From: Zizania palustris
Lineage: Eukaryota > Streptophyta > Magnoliopsida > Poales > Poaceae
Assembly (NCBI GenBank): GCA_019279435.1
Contig: JAAALK010000082.1
Span: 10,804,594 to 10,868,593 of the forward strand
Direction: 5' to 3'
Length of the DNA: 64,000 nt
Below, one piece after another: positions 34,097-44,291 of this stretch. Both the position numbers and the translations under genes were made by a program. Numbering within the stretch: position 1 is the stretch's first letter; each line of letters begins with the position of its first letter. Under the pieces are notes generated by a model. The model was not told where the DNA came from. It did no database searches and was given only the letters and a program-made list of their open reading frames with translations.

Positions 34097-34436
34097 AGGC
34101 TTCAACACAGTAGAGCAGGCTTCGCCAAGTGCTGAACAGGAGACAAATCTGAATAGTAACTTCTCATCTCACTTTATATATACTTAGATCATTCATTGAG
34201 AAGTTTGACCTGACATGTCTAGTATACTTTCTTTATCTGCCTAGTTGCACTGCTTTGGTAGTTCTCTGTTTGACATCAGTTGCTTCTAGACTAGATACCT
34301 TTAGACTTAGGGCATTTGTTCATATTCTGCTGCTTAGTCTTTTGAGGTGCGTTGGGTGTTGGGAACAGGCCATATATTCGAAAGAATTTTTAAGGCGCCC
34401 ATTCACCCCCCTCTGGTCGCTACTTTCAGTCCTACA

Positions 34437-34767
34437 GAAGGAGGGTATTTATAGGCAAAAAGTCTAAGGAAAAGACCTATTTACCCCTCAATTACAACCG
34501 ACATAGTGGAAACTATTCAGTACCCCGAATAGGGTTAAAATAGTAAAATCTACTCGGAGAAGGAAGATAAAGCCAACATCTTATCAGTCTTGCTGTTTTC
34601 CACCGAAGCTTCATAGCCTGTGGAGGGTACCTTTGGATTGTATGCCGAAGCACCCTTCAGCATAGAAAGTTCACCACCTTCGGGCATAAACACGAGCTTC
34701 GATGCCGATAAGTTATCTTTGACTGTCAATCTCTAAAGTCCTGAGGGTGAAGTATTTTACCCCAACA
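34437..34767 (-). repeat. C left LTR fragment
   Basis: On the minus strand it starts TGTTGGGGTAAAATACTTC, like the F LTR (TGTTGGGGGAAAATACTTC). It reaches TATAAATA at 34446-34453 and is cut by the A+ LTR ten bases later. The remainder of R/U5 is missing. Confidence 0.8.
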
Positions 34768-35846
34768 GAAGTAATGCCTTAGCTTCCACGAGACCATTAC
34801 CAAAGCATAAACAAATTTTTCGAGCTCGGAGTATCCTATCTTTCATCCGGACAAAGCTTCTGAGACGAAGTATACTGGGTTCTGCACCAGTTTTCCTTTA
34901 AGCTCTATTTCCCTGACCAGCACTGCACTTACTGGGGAGCCCGTTGCTGCAAGATAAAGAAGGAGAGTTTCTTCTGGGAGGGGCATAGTAAGTGTTGATA
35001 GGTTCCTGAGATAATCTTTAATATCTTTGAAGCTTTTCTGGCACTCCGGCGTCCATTTGAACTTTTGGACACCTTTAGGGCTTTAAATATCGGGAGGTTT
35101 CGCTCTACTGATCTGGCTAGGAATCTACTGAGGGCTATGAGCCGTCCTGTCAACTTCTAGACTTGCTTCAAAATTTTCTGGTGGAGCCATTCTTGACAGT
35201 GCACTTATCTGCGTTGGGCTAGCTTCAATTCCTCTACTCGAAACTAAGTACCCTAGCAATTTTCCTGCTTGCGCTCTGAATATACATTTTTCAGGGTTGA
35301 GGCGAACTCCACATGCTCGAAGGCTCTCAAAAGTCTCTACTAAGTCTAGACTATGATGGTGCTTTACAACACTTTTTATTACAATGTCATACATATAGGC
35401 TTCGACATTTCAACCTATCTGGTGACCTAGAGCTTTAGCAATAAGACGTGAAAAAGTAACCCCGGCATTCCGCAAGCCAAAAGGCATTCGAACATAACAA
35501 AATACTCTGGAAGGAGTTATGAAACTCATCTTGGCTTCGTCTTCGCGCTTTAGCCAAACTTGATGATAATCGGAGTATGCGTCTAGGAAGCTTAGGAGTT
35601 CGGAGCCAGCCGTAGAATCCACAAGCTGATCGATACGAGGCATAGGGTAGCGGTCTCGCGGGCATGCTTTATTTAGTGACGTGAAGTCGATGCACATGCG
35701 CCACTTGCTGGAGCCCTTTTTCTTGACAAAACGGGGTTGTCCAACCACTCCGTGTGGGCTACTTTCCTGATAAGTCCAGCCCTCAGCAATTTCTCCACCT
35801 CCACCTTGGCGAGGTCTACCCTTTCAGTTGACAACTTCCGGAGCCC
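34768..35846 (-). pseudogene. C reverse transcriptase and start of RNase H
   Basis: Tat-type RT: FVKKKGSSKWRMCIDFTSLN, PRIDQLVDSTAGSELLSFLD, FITPSRVFCYVRMPFGLRN, GVRLNPEKCIF, LGYLVSSRGIEASPTQI. The YMDD box reads YMYD (35388-35377 on minus), so the first catalytic Asp of that box is lost. Several frames are needed to read it through. RNase H begins (KALVYALVM-like text ending LRHYF) and is fused to the LTR fragment at 34767/34768. Confidence 0.85.
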
Positions 35847-36651
35847 CTAGCGCACTAGCGAAGCCTTCGGGTTGACAAGTATACTGTGCTCGATGATGAT
35901 CCGGTCAACTCCGGGGATATCTTTGTCGGTCCACGCGAAGATATCTAAGTTTTCTTTAACTACTTCCTCCAGCGAAGCAGATATTTCCGAAGGTAGCCCC
36001 TTGCCGAATTGGATTGGATATTCCTTGCTATCTTTTGGGATCATCTTCGTGATCAAATCACCTTCTGGGCTTGGCTTTAGTGAAGGGCCCTTCGTGGGGT
36101 CTAAGGACCCCGAAGCTTCCTCTGATTGCTCTAGCACACTATTCACCTGCCGAGGGTCCAGAGGTGGACCATGGCCATACTCCGCTCTCCGGGGTGCAGC
36201 TTGGTCTCTTGAAATAGTGAGAAATCCACCTTGCGTGGGCATCTTGAGACACAAATAGTTATGATGTGCTATGGCTCCGAATTGGTTTAGCATTCCCCTC
36301 CCGAATATTTCATTATAGGCGTATGGGGCATCAACGACATCGAAGATAACCTCCTCAACCCTAGCTAGGGGCCCCTCTCTGAAGGCAACCTCGAGACCTA
36401 TCTGGCCGAGGGCATCGAGAGGAGGACCCGCAAAACCTTGGAGTGGGCGAGCTGCCGGAAGTAGGTGTCTTTAGGGAATGCACATCTGCGGAGCTTCCAC
36501 CGTCCACCAATATCCTTCGGACTTCAACTCCCGCTATATCAGCTAAAACAACAAGGGGGTCAACATGGGGGAATTTCACCCCTGCAGCATCGTGGGCAGT
36601 AAAAGAAATAGGTACATGGGACCACTCGGGCATTTCTGTAGCCGAGCTCAA
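35847..36651 (-). pseudogene. C protease and protease-RT linker
   Basis: Aspartic protease: WSHVPISFTAHDAAGVKFPH, then RRILVDGGSSADV with the catalytic DGG (Tat form of DSG). A short deletion and frameshift follow immediately. It resumes as LQGFAGPPLDALGQIGLEVA, VDAPYAYN and GRGMLNQFGAIAHHNYLCLK. The linker then reads SLEEVVKENLDIFAWTDKDI, typical of the Tat pol region just ahead of RT. Confidence 0.85.
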
Positions 36652-36795
36652 GGTCCCTATGTGTCCTACTTCGTGAACATAGTCCCTCCGCTGCTGCTTG
36701 CTGTGGTCTTAGGGATCCTCCTGCATCATTGGTGGCATAATGTTGGCCACCGGGAGTTGAATCGGTGCTTCAGGATTGCTGGCCCGAGCCACAGC

Positions 36796-38120
36796 CTACA
36801 CAAGCTCTAAACGCACTACTAGAGGGGCCCGATCCGAAGTACCTCGCCTTGAGCTTTGCCCTAAATACTCGCCCCGAAGGGTCAATATGGACTTACAGTC
36901 TTTTGTGTCATGGATTCTATTTTCTCCATGTACGCAACAGAAGAAAGTCTGGCACCTGCCAGCCATCTTCTCTTGAGGCTTCGAGGTACTAGCCTTGTTA
37001 GCTTGCGCCTCTTGAAAGTTGAAAGGCATCTTCGGGGCAGAGGGTGCAATATTTAATACCTCGGAGCGGAAGTGCTTCTTTCACTGTCTTTGATCATTGA
37101 AGTGATTATCAAGGGGGTTTGTGGAGGAGTCGGGACTTCTGGCTCCGTCTTCACTTCTCTAAGGACTGGTGCAGGCACCACAATTCTTTGGAGGCAGCCT
37201 TATTCTGCCTTGGCATACTGTTTGAAGTATGCCATCAGCTGTGCTATAGACGACACCGGCTTCCGGTGAAGTTTGCTGAGGAGGTCTAGGTTCAACACCC
37301 CTTCGCGCGCCGCATCCACTACCGAAGAGGTAGACAAGCCTTTAATCTAGGACTTGGTGTGGGCGAAGCATGTAAAGTACTCCCGAAGGGTCTCCCCTAC
37401 TTGCTTCTTCACCTAGAACAAGCTTCCCATATACATTGGGGCTACGAACGTACCCTGGAAGTTACTTACAAACTTCCTCTTCAGCTGCTCCCATGACCTG
37501 ATCGATCCTGGCTTTAGAGACTAGAACCATCGGAGAGCTACACCTTCCAACGCGAGGGGGAATCACTTCGCCATTGCGTTCCGCACCCCTCCGCTGGCTT
37601 CTATCGCCAGGGCATAAGAACGAGAGAACTCTCCTGGGTCGGACCCACCGGAGTATTTGTGCAACTTCGAGGATTTGAACCTTGGGACGAAAGGCACTTT
37701 CTGCAAGTCTTGATGCAGTGGAGATTCGTCGTCGAAGGATGCATTCTCGGCATCCTCCGGGACTCGAAGAGCTTCGGGATAATCATGACCGTCATCTTGA
37801 GGCACCTCCGAAGCAAGAGTGAAGGCTTGAGGGTGAAGCCTATCTGCAACCTCTTCCCTCACCCTTGCTACTTCCTCCTGAAGCCACGCTACCTAGGTAG
37901 TCGCATCCTCAGGAAGGTCTTCGCTTCCTCTGGAGGGGACCTCCGGGTCTTGAGAACTGGGATAATCTGTTCGAAGCACTAAGGGAGCCGCTCGGGGTAC
38001 TCTAGGTGCTTGAGGTCTGATGACCACTTCGGGAGTTTGTGGAATGACTGAGGGTCCTGCACCGTTGGTCTGAGGGGACCTTCGAGTAGGATCGGTGGCT
38101 AGGCTCCACTTGGGATGCAT
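36796..38120 (-). pseudogene. C gag
   Basis: It starts at ATG 38120 (MHPKWSLATDPTRRSPQTNG) some 180 bases after the PBS. Recognisable text: HKYSGGSDPGEFSRSYALAI (capsid start, 37563-37862), a middle section near 37040-37560 with stops, and a zinc-finger-like end CCVHGENRIHDTKDC (CX2HX5HX4C, a Tat gag form) at 36796-37029. A TAG at about 37893 and several frameshifts make it non-functional. Confidence 0.8.
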
Positions 38121-38305
38121 GACTTATGGAGTTAAGGTCCGAAGACCGAAGACTTCGAATGATTTGGGAAGGTGAGAAAAGGCCCTAGAACTACACTTGG
38201 AAGCCCCTTACTGAAGGGTGAGCGGAATCTTTATAGTCCGAAACTCCCTCCGCAAGTGCTCTTCGAAGTGCAGTCAGCGGCAGAGAACTAGCTTTTAGAA
38301 CTAAG

Positions 38306-38326
38306 TTCCCCACGGATGGTGCCAAT
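38306..38326 (-). other. C primer binding site, decayed
   Basis: Minus-strand TTGGCACCATCCGTGGGGA. D has TTGGCGCCGTCCGTGGGGA and F TTGGCGCCGTCCATGGGGA, so the differences are CpG-to-CpA changes. The tRNA is not the initiator Met; I do not assign it. Confidence 0.8.
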
Positions 38327-38728
38327 TGTTGGCGTAAAGATTATGCTAACATGTTCTCTAAGATTAAGAACTAACAAACAACGTGTTTGTGAAGCAGACT
38401 ATCTCAAGCCTCCATATTGGATAACAGCTCAAAGTAGTTCGAAGTTATGTATTGAATATCTGAATATTCGATGCCTATTACAGGGTGAGAATGGGGGTAT
38501 TTATAGGTAAAAACTTTAAGGAAAAGACCTTTCTACCCCTTAGTTACAACCGACATAGTGGAAACTATTTCGGTACCCCTAATAGGGCTAAAATGGTAAA
38601 AGACTAATCTAATCAGAAAGAAGATAAGTCTTCTGTCCTTGCTGGTAGTTCTCCACTGTGGAGATTGAGCCTTCGAAGTGTATCTTCGAACGAGAGTCTG
38701 GACGGATCTCAATTGGGTCTGTCCAACA
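38327..38728 (-). repeat. C right (5') LTR (402 bp)
   Basis: On the minus strand it reads TGTTGGACAGACC...TACGCCAACA. The TATA box TATAAATA (minus) is at 38498-38505. The 3' end (TGTTAGCATAATC...GCCAACA) matches F closely. The next five bases (CCATG, 38729-38733) are the candidate TSD; its partner is lost on the left. Confidence 0.82.
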
Positions 38729-38926
38729 CCATGTTCACCAACATGTGTCCACATCACTAATTTAATATCGCTATGTCTATGATCTGTGAAACACAATCAT
38801 CAATCAGTCGTATGTGCTAATCCATGTATCATCACTATCCCTCATGATGACATGATTAGGGACCCTTTTTAACAACATCGTCATAAAGCTAATATACTCT
38901 ACTAGCATCTTCCACAAACACATGAC
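38729..38926 (-). other. E 3' untranslated end
   Basis: No ORF follows the RNase H stop at 38927-38929. On the minus strand it reaches TGTTGGTGAACATGG at 38743-38729, which could be the first 15 bases of the E 3' LTR into which C inserted. No convincing polypurine tract precedes it. Confidence 0.4.
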
Positions 38927-39460
38927 TCACTCACGTAAGTATCTAATACACATGGAGCTCACATGATCCTCATGCTTGGGCTGTATAAGAGGCTTCGTCA
39001 ACGGATCCGCCATGTTCAAATCCGTGTGCACCTTGCAAATCTTCACATCACCTCTCTCAATGATCTCATGGATCAGGTGATATCACCGAAGTATATGTTT
39101 GGACTTATGGTGCGATCTAGGATCCTTGGCTTATGCAATGGCACCACAATTATCACAATAGAGGTCCACTAGACTGGACACACTAGGAACAACACCCAGC
39201 TCAGAAACAAACATTCTGATCTGAATTGCCTCCTTCGCAGCTTCTGAAGCAGCGATGTACTCAACTTCTATTGTAGAATCGGCCACCGTCTCTTGCTTGG
39301 AACTCTTCCAACTCACTGCACCTTCATTGAGGCAAAACACAAAGCCAGATTGCGATCGAGAATCATCTTTATCGGTCTGAAATCTAGCATCCGTGTAACC
39401 ACTTACAACGAGCTCCTCTTCAGCACCGTATACAAGGAACATTTCCTCAGTCCTTCTCAA
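38927..39460 (-). pseudogene. E RNase H
   Basis: The text includes VSGYTDARFQTDKDDSRSQS, GFVFCLNEGAVSWKSSKQET, EVEYIAASEAAKEAIQIRMF, DLYCDNCGAIA; then a TAA in place of Gln (39131-39133), and on to KSKHILRYHLIHEIIERGDV and KVHTDLNMADPLTKPLIQPK, ending TGA at 38927-38929. Copia RNase H catalytic positions (D of YTDA, E of VEYIA, D of YCDN) are visible. Confidence 0.85.
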
Positions 39461-39487
39461 GTACTTGAGGATACTATTTACTACAGC

Positions 39488-40454
39488 CTAGTGACTTTCA
39501 CCTAGGTTTGATTGGCACCTGCTCGTAACACTTAGAGAATATGGCACATCTGGGAATGTACACAAAATGGCATACATGATGGATCTAATTGTGTAGGCAT
39601 ACGAGATCGCACTCATATTCTCTAGCTCATCAGGTGTCACAGCACACCGAGTCTTACTAAGAGAAATACCACGTGACATTGGCAGAAAACCCTTCTTAGA
39701 GTTCTGCATTTTGAACCGTTTCAAAACCTTGTCAATGTACATACTTTGGCTTAATCCAATTAACCGTTTTGATCTATCTCTATAGATATTTATGCCCAAA
39801 ATGTATGATGCCTCTCCAAGATCTTTCATCGAAAAACTATTTTTCAGTGAAGTCTTGACAACATTCAACAAAGGAATGTCGTTTCCGATCAACAACGTGT
39901 CATCCACATATAGGACCAGAAACAAAAGTGAGCTCCCACTAGCCTTCTTGTAAATACAAGGTTTTTCTTCGTTCTTGATGAAGCCAAACCCTTTGACTAC
40001 TTCATAAAAGCGAAGATTCCAACTCCGAGAAGCTTGCTTCAATCCATAAATGGACATTATCAACTTACAAACTTTCCCAGCATTCCCCACACTGTCATGA
40101 CCTTCAGGCTGTGTCATAATCATAATCATAAAATGGGGCAATAGCAAGGATGATCCGAATAGACTTAGGCATAGCGATGGGCGAAAACGTTTCATTGTAA
40201 TCAACACCTTGAATCTATCTAAAATGTTTCACCACCAATCGTGCCTTATAGATGTGAACATTTCCATCAACGCCTATCTTTTTCTTGAAGATCCATTTGC
40301 ACTCAATGGTTTTTACATAATCAGGTGGATCAATCAGGTCCCAAACTTGGTTAACTCGCATGGACTCCAACTCAGATCCAATGGCTCCAAGCCATTTCTT
40401 ACAATCTTGTCCCATCACTACTTCCGCATAAGTATTGGGCGCGTCGTTGTCCAA
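39488..40454 (-). pseudogene. E reverse transcriptase with internal deletion
   Basis: The N-terminal part at 40215-40454 reads MGQDCKKWLGAIGSELESM, WDLIDPPDYVKTIECKWIFK. A frameshift follows at about 40210. The second part has MTQPEGH, KLIMSIYGLKQASRSWNLRF, LYVDDTLLIGND and MKDLGEASYILGINIYRD. The stretch expected between, with the QMDVKTAFLNG motif and the first catalytic Asp, is gone. In its place is a short ATTATG-type microsatellite (40120-40132). Confidence 0.85.
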
Positions 40455-40893
40455 CTACAACACGTCGCGACGCCCAGTGATAAAAAACATGTACCTCTCT
40501 GGCGCATGGACTACTCTCCAAGACCTTTGTGGGGCTAGAGCATCCATAACAGGTTCAACAACATCTTGCGCCTCCCGTTCTAGTTCAGTTGGATCTGGAA
40601 CACTTTCCAGTGGCTCTCGAACCTCTTCGAGATGCACCATCCTCCCACTGACTCCTTTTGAGAGAAACTGTTTCTGAATGAATACACCATTCCGAGAGAC
40701 AAACACTTTGCCCTCCGCTCTATTATAGAAATAGTATCCTTTGGTTTCCCTAGGATACCCCACAAAGAAGCACTTGTTAGACTTAGGACTGATCTTGTCA
40801 GACGTCATATGTTTGACATATGCCTCATATCCCCAAATCTTTAGAAAAGACAAACTGGGACGCCTCCCAGACCACATCTCATATGGCGTCTTC
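40455..40893 (-). pseudogene. E integrase C-terminal end and linker
   Basis: MWSGRRPSLSFLKIWGYEAY, VGYPRETKGYYFYN and FVSRNGVFIQKQFLSKGVSG are the usual end of copia integrase, running into the linker ahead of RT. D inserted just upstream; the TSD TCTTC is at 40889-40893. Confidence 0.85.
40889..40893. repeat. Target site duplication TCTTC, left of D
   Basis: Repeated at 52728-52732. Joining the flanks restores the E codons for SVEKTPYEMW. Confidence 0.95.
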
Positions 40894-41432
40894 TGTTGGA
40901 GCAGCGGACTAGACCAACAGGTTTGAGAATGAGTGTGTAATGAGAGGCTAAGATCAAAGCTGTATTCTTGGATTTCGTGTCCATTACAACAGGGGGAAGA
41001 GAAGTATTTATAGAGGAGCTCGGTTGGGGGTCCGATACTTCCAAAATCCTTATGGCAGTAGCACTTCCTAATACAGGCCTATAATACAGAGAAGAATGGC
41101 ATCCCCACAGTACAGACAAAAAGTGTAACCCTAACAGCGTATCAGCCACTTTGGGCGTCCCAGCAGCCCCAGACGCTGCGCACACGATCACGATCCTGTC
41201 CCCGGACCACTTTGACCGAACTAGTCTCTGTCCTTTTGTCCTGGTGTCAGACCTTCTGCACCTTCTGGGGACTTGGCTCTGGCCTCCTGCCTGCTTCGCA
41301 CCCTCTAGGGGCCTCGGGCCTCCGGTCTTCAGGTCCTCCAGTGCCTCCGGAAGGAGGCGCCCGGCTTCTGGCTAACGAAGCCCTTCCTTCGAACAATGCT
41401 CCCAATCTCCATCGGGATTATCTCCCCCAACA
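40894..41432 (-). repeat. D 3' LTR (left, 539 bp)
   Basis: TGTTGGAGCAGCGG...CTCCCCCAACA on plus. TATAAATA on minus is at 41005-41012. It aligns with the right LTR without net length change but with numerous substitutions. A purine-rich tract on minus (GCGAGGGGTTAC, 41433-41444) adjoins it as the probable PPT. Confidence 0.92.
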
Positions 41433-42090
41433 GTAACCCCTCGCTTCTTTCTGCTCGAAGGCCCTGTGCAGAAGAAAAGGAAGGAAGCGCAAAAGATAAT
41501 ACCGATGGTTAAACCTATAGGAAATCAACTCAAGGTGAGACCCATGGCACTTGAGGTGGATCGGATGTCTGCTTCGAATCCTTCGGAGGCACTCCGAAGC
41601 CACAGGGGCACTCCGAAGCTCCGAAGCCCGGGGTTGGCTTCGGGTTGGCCCCGGTGCACTCGATGTGTGTTGGCTCGGCTAAAGACTTGGCTGACGGCCT
41701 CGAAGTAACCCCAGGGTGGCCGCCGCACGCCAGCCCACGGGAGGAGTTTGACCGGCTGAATTTAATGCACACTCAGCTTTGACCGTCGCGTGCCGGCGCG
41801 TGGGATAGATGGACCGACGAGACTTTTATGCGGCGGCTATGCGCCCAGTGCGCACGGGCACATGGAACAATGCGAACGAGCAGGGCACCGAACAGACCGA
41901 GCGGCGGCCATGCGTGCATAAATACTCCCTGCTGGCCAGTTGGTTTCCTCATGCTCGACTGATCCAAACCTCAAAGAGTTGCAACCACCACCTCCATCTT
42001 CCAAGTTCTCAGCTGCCTCTCTTCACCTTCGCCTCCCAGCACGTCAGAGAGAAGCGTTCCCACAGCAGCGGTCAATCCCTAATTCCTGCA
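41433..42090 (+). other. Upstream region of the D antisense ORF
   Basis: There is no recognisable ORF before about 42091. On the plus strand a TATA-like CATAAATA is at 41917-41924, followed by a CT/CA-rich leader (TCCAAACCTCAAAGAG, CCACCACCTCCATCTTCC) typical of plant 5' UTRs. This arrangement looks like the promoter and leader of the antisense gene. The part next to 41433 also holds the sense-strand PPT. Confidence 0.5.
41917..41924 (+). promoter_or_regulatory. TATA-like box of the D antisense ORF
   Basis: CATAAATA about 170-200 bases ahead of the first plausible ATG codons (42091 and 42122) of the antisense ORF. It is outside the LTR and would make that gene independent of the LTR promoter. 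This is inferred from sequence only. Confidence 0.4.
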
Positions 42091-42924
42091 ATGCCAAGTG
42101 GCGGCAGCAGCAGCTGCGGCAATGGCCTCCAGCTCATCGGAAACTCGCGATCCTCGTGAGCTTCGCCTGGCGTCGGAGAGGTTTCGGGAGCAAACCCTAG
42201 AGCTGGGTATGTCGGCGTGCTTGGCCGGATCCATCGAGCTTGCAACCGGCTCTGCCTTGGTCCCGGCGTGGAGGCTAGGAAGCCAGGCCTAGACACCATC
42301 CCTGAGCCACGCGAAGGAGAGGTCATCATCTTCGAGGAATTCTTCGACGCGGGGCTAGGGTTCCTGGCTTCAAAGCTCCTGGCAGGGCTCCTGGATGCCT
42401 TCCACCTCGAGCTGCCCCAGCAATCTCCGAATGTCGTGGCCCACCTATCCATCTTCGAATGAGCCATGCGTGCGGAGGGCTGCGAAGGCCGAGCGGAGGT
42501 CTTCGCTCAAATGCATGAGGCTCTCTGCCAGCCAAAGAAAAAAGACGGCTTAGTGCAGGCCTACGGCAGCATCAACTTCCATCTTCGGAAGAGGTACACT
42601 GACTCCTTCCCCGCAAAAGCCATCAACGAGCGGTGGTATTCCAAGAGATACACTGCTGGTTCTATGTCTGGGTCGGGCTGAACTCTGGACTCGCTGGACC
42701 TCCGTGCCACATCTGGTTCCGGAGGGAGGCGACCATCGAAGCCAACGTCGGCTCGGTTTCCGCTCGCATGTGGCTCCTCCAAATTGTCGCCCGCTGGATG
42801 AGCATGCGGGACATGACGGAGGAGTTCGTCGTACTCAAGATCCCACCTCTGAAAGAGGAGTGGCCAGCATCGCTCCGGAGCGCCCAAGACGAGTCCTCCT
42901 CGATGGAGCTCTCCAACCAGCTAG
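42091..42924 (+). pseudogene. D antisense ORF, exon 1 (Transposase_28-like)
   Basis: After the start (MASSSSETRDPRELRLASER at 42122) comes ELATGSALVPAWRLGS. A frameshift near 42275-42290 leads to IPEPREGEVIIFEEFFDAGL, LAGLLDAFHLELPQQSPNVV and QAYGSINFHLRKRY, AINERWYSKR. A second frameshift near 42645 leads to CWFYVWVGLNSGLAGPP, MSMRDMTEEFVVLKIPPL. A TGA at 42460-42462 replaces a probable Trp. The PEPREGEVIIF-type opening resembles plant 'putative gypsy-type transposon' (Transposase_28, PF04195-like) proteins; this is from memory and not searched. The exon ends at CTAG/GTTCGA, phase 1, the same phase and place as in F. Confidence 0.65.
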
Positions 42925-43010
42925 GTTCGACCATTTTCTTTTCCTCCAATAAAACTCATGACTTCGACTGCAGGGTTTAGGAGTGCTAAAAACATCTAAC
43001 TTGACTACAG
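42925..43010 (+). other. D antisense ORF, intron 1 (86 bp)
   Basis: GT at 42925 and AG at 43010, with an AT-rich interior (TTTTCTTTTCCTCC, CTAAC near 42995 as a branch-like motif). Splicing joins the phase-1 exon 1 to GSLVAKTPDEVAWITEKILG. F has a 65 bp GT-AG intron at the same point. Confidence 0.6.
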
Positions 43011-43765
43011 GGTCACTTGTCGCCAAGACCCCAGACGAAGTGGCCTGGATCACCGAGAAGATACTCGGGGCTCCCACTCTGGTCGAATACAAGTGGAGTA
43101 TGGAGCTCGTCGGGTCCTGGGAGCGGTTCAATCGTGTATAGGATGCGCTCGAGCTCTCCCCACCACCTCTCCCGGAGAAGGAAGCCCTTCGCCCAGCTTC
43201 GAAGAAGAGGGCGGCGGACCTCAACATCGGGGAGTCTCCGAAGCGTCCTCCGATGAAGAAGAAAACAGTGAAGGGTCATAAACACTCTCTCCGGCTTGCT
43301 CGTCCGCTTCTAACTCCGAAGGTTGGTCCTCTAGCGGGGGAGCAAGAATGGAGCCGGACGACTCCCTGGCGAACCCCGATCCATCCCATACCGATCAACT
43401 GATCTTCGGCGGAGCTACTGACGGAAGGGTGCCGGCTTCGTCGAGACCGCAGCAGCCTGCTCCAAAGATCGTACAGGAGGCGCCCAACATTGGAGTAACG
43501 GTGTATCCCCGGTCTACCCCTCCGCGTGGCCTGGCGTCGGAGGGGGTCTCCACCAGCTCCCGCGGAAGTCAGGAAACCGACAGTCTAGACCTTGGGGGGT
43601 TGGCCGACCCCTTGGGGGCAGTTGAGGGGAGCGCAAACGTGGAGGCCGAATTATCCACTGCTCTGGCTGGCTCCCCAATAAACTCAATGGACGGCATTTT
43701 CTACCGGCCCGACACTCTAATAGGCGTCCAGTCTTCGGATCCTCTGACCAAGACCACGGATGAAG
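43011..43765 (+). pseudogene. D antisense ORF, exon 2
   Basis: It begins SLVAKTPDEVAWITEKILGA, then MELVGSWERFNRV, which is shared almost exactly with F (VELVGSWERSNRV). TAG at 43139-43141 stands where F has Trp. A Lys-rich, nuclear-signal-like run (PKRPPMKKKTVKG) follows, then a frame change and an acidic/Pro-Ser-rich low-complexity region (MEPDDSLANPDPSHTDQLIF onward). It ends at GAAG/GTACGT, phase 1. Confidence 0.6.
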
Positions 43766-43841
43766 GTACGTAGCCTCACTCTGATCCCCTATCTGGGAAT
43801 CTTTGCTCACCCTGCTCCTGACTAGCTTCGCTCTTGTGCAG
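43766..43841 (+). other. D antisense ORF, intron 2 (76 bp)
   Basis: The clearest intron of the set: donor AAG/GTACGTAG, a pyrimidine-rich end (CTTCGCTCTTGTGCAG), 76 bp. It keeps phase 1 and a consistent downstream frame. Confidence 0.65.
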
Positions 43842-44212
43842 GCACTTCTGCCTAGGCTCTAGTCCCGTCGCCTGCGCCCTCCGTAGGTGCTGCCGATACG
43901 AGAACCGAAGCTCCTGCGGATGCGGTGGAGGCTTCAGGATTGGACGGCGAGGCAGAGTTGGAGGAAGCCTCGGAGGGAGCCTCGAGGAAGGCCACTTGGG
44001 AGACCGAGGTCCGTCCCCCTACAGACCCGAGGCGTGCCCGCTCCTGCGTGCCAATCCTGGTTCCCTTCTTGGAGAGCGGCCAAGATTTCTCGGCAAAGAC
44101 CGCTCCCCTCCATGACTCCTATCTGCGCCTGAGGGAGACCGAGCTGATAGCGGAGCTCGGCCAGGTGGACGGCGTCGACCTCGGCTGGGCTATCGAGAGC
44201 GCCGTGAGCTAG
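43842..44212 (+). pseudogene. D antisense ORF, exon 3
   Basis: Ala/Glu-rich frame (EASGLDGEAELEEASEGAS), then RRARSCVPILVPFLESGQDF, LHDSYLRLRETELIAELGQV and DGVDLGWAIESAVS. A TAG near its start (GTSA-stop-ALV) and another at 44210-44212 look like CAG-to-TAG changes. The next donor is AG/GTATGC at 44213, with an acceptor near 44291. Function is unknown. Confidence 0.55.
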
Positions 44213-44291
44213 GTATGCCTTCGGAATGCTCCCGGATGAGCCCCTAGCACCTTCCTCACTTTGACTTACTTCTTTCTCCATGCGCAAATAG

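Larger units (their letters stand above)
3277..34436 (+). mobile_element. A+: Sirevirus (Ty1/copia), interrupted by B
   Basis: A+ lies in two parts, 3277-4365 and 27081-34436. The parts rejoin exactly at the 5 bp duplication GGTTT once element B is removed. It has gag (without its 5' third), a nearly open pol (27841-31035), a 1.3 kb untranslated 3' region with several polypurine tracts, and a 2066 bp 3' LTR ending at 34436. The 5' LTR and PBS are missing; the left end is the junction with the inverted copy A-. The right LTR end meets an LTR fragment of Tat element C, which was probably the target. Multiple PPTs and a long coiled-coil gag fit the Sirevirus/Maximus lineage. Confidence 0.85.
32371..34436 (+). 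repeat. A+ 3' LTR (2066 bp)
   Basis: It begins TGAGGAGCC after the PPT and ends CAGTCCTACA. The last 100 bases resemble the end of the B LTR (CCATTCACCCCCCTCTGGTC). The TATA box TATAAATA is at 32938-32945. The part after it carries about 15 TTCGAA palindromes (33372-34070) and a 25 bp tandem repeat (34022-34096). The next base starts an LTR fragment of Tat element C, so C was probably the insertion target. Confidence 0.85.
34437..38728 (-). mobile_element. C: rearranged Tat-lineage Ty3/gypsy element
   Basis: On the minus strand it has a 402 bp 5' LTR (38327-38728), a PBS, gag, protease and RT. It then jumps directly from RNase H to a 3' LTR fragment (34437-34767), losing the rest of RNase H, the second RNase H, integrase and any 3' region. 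The two LTRs share the TATA-proximal part but differ in U3 (TGTTGGACAGACC against TGTTGGGGTAAAA), so they do not come from one unrearranged insertion. LTR end and PBS match F, so C and F belong to one family or closely related families. Confidence 0.8.
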
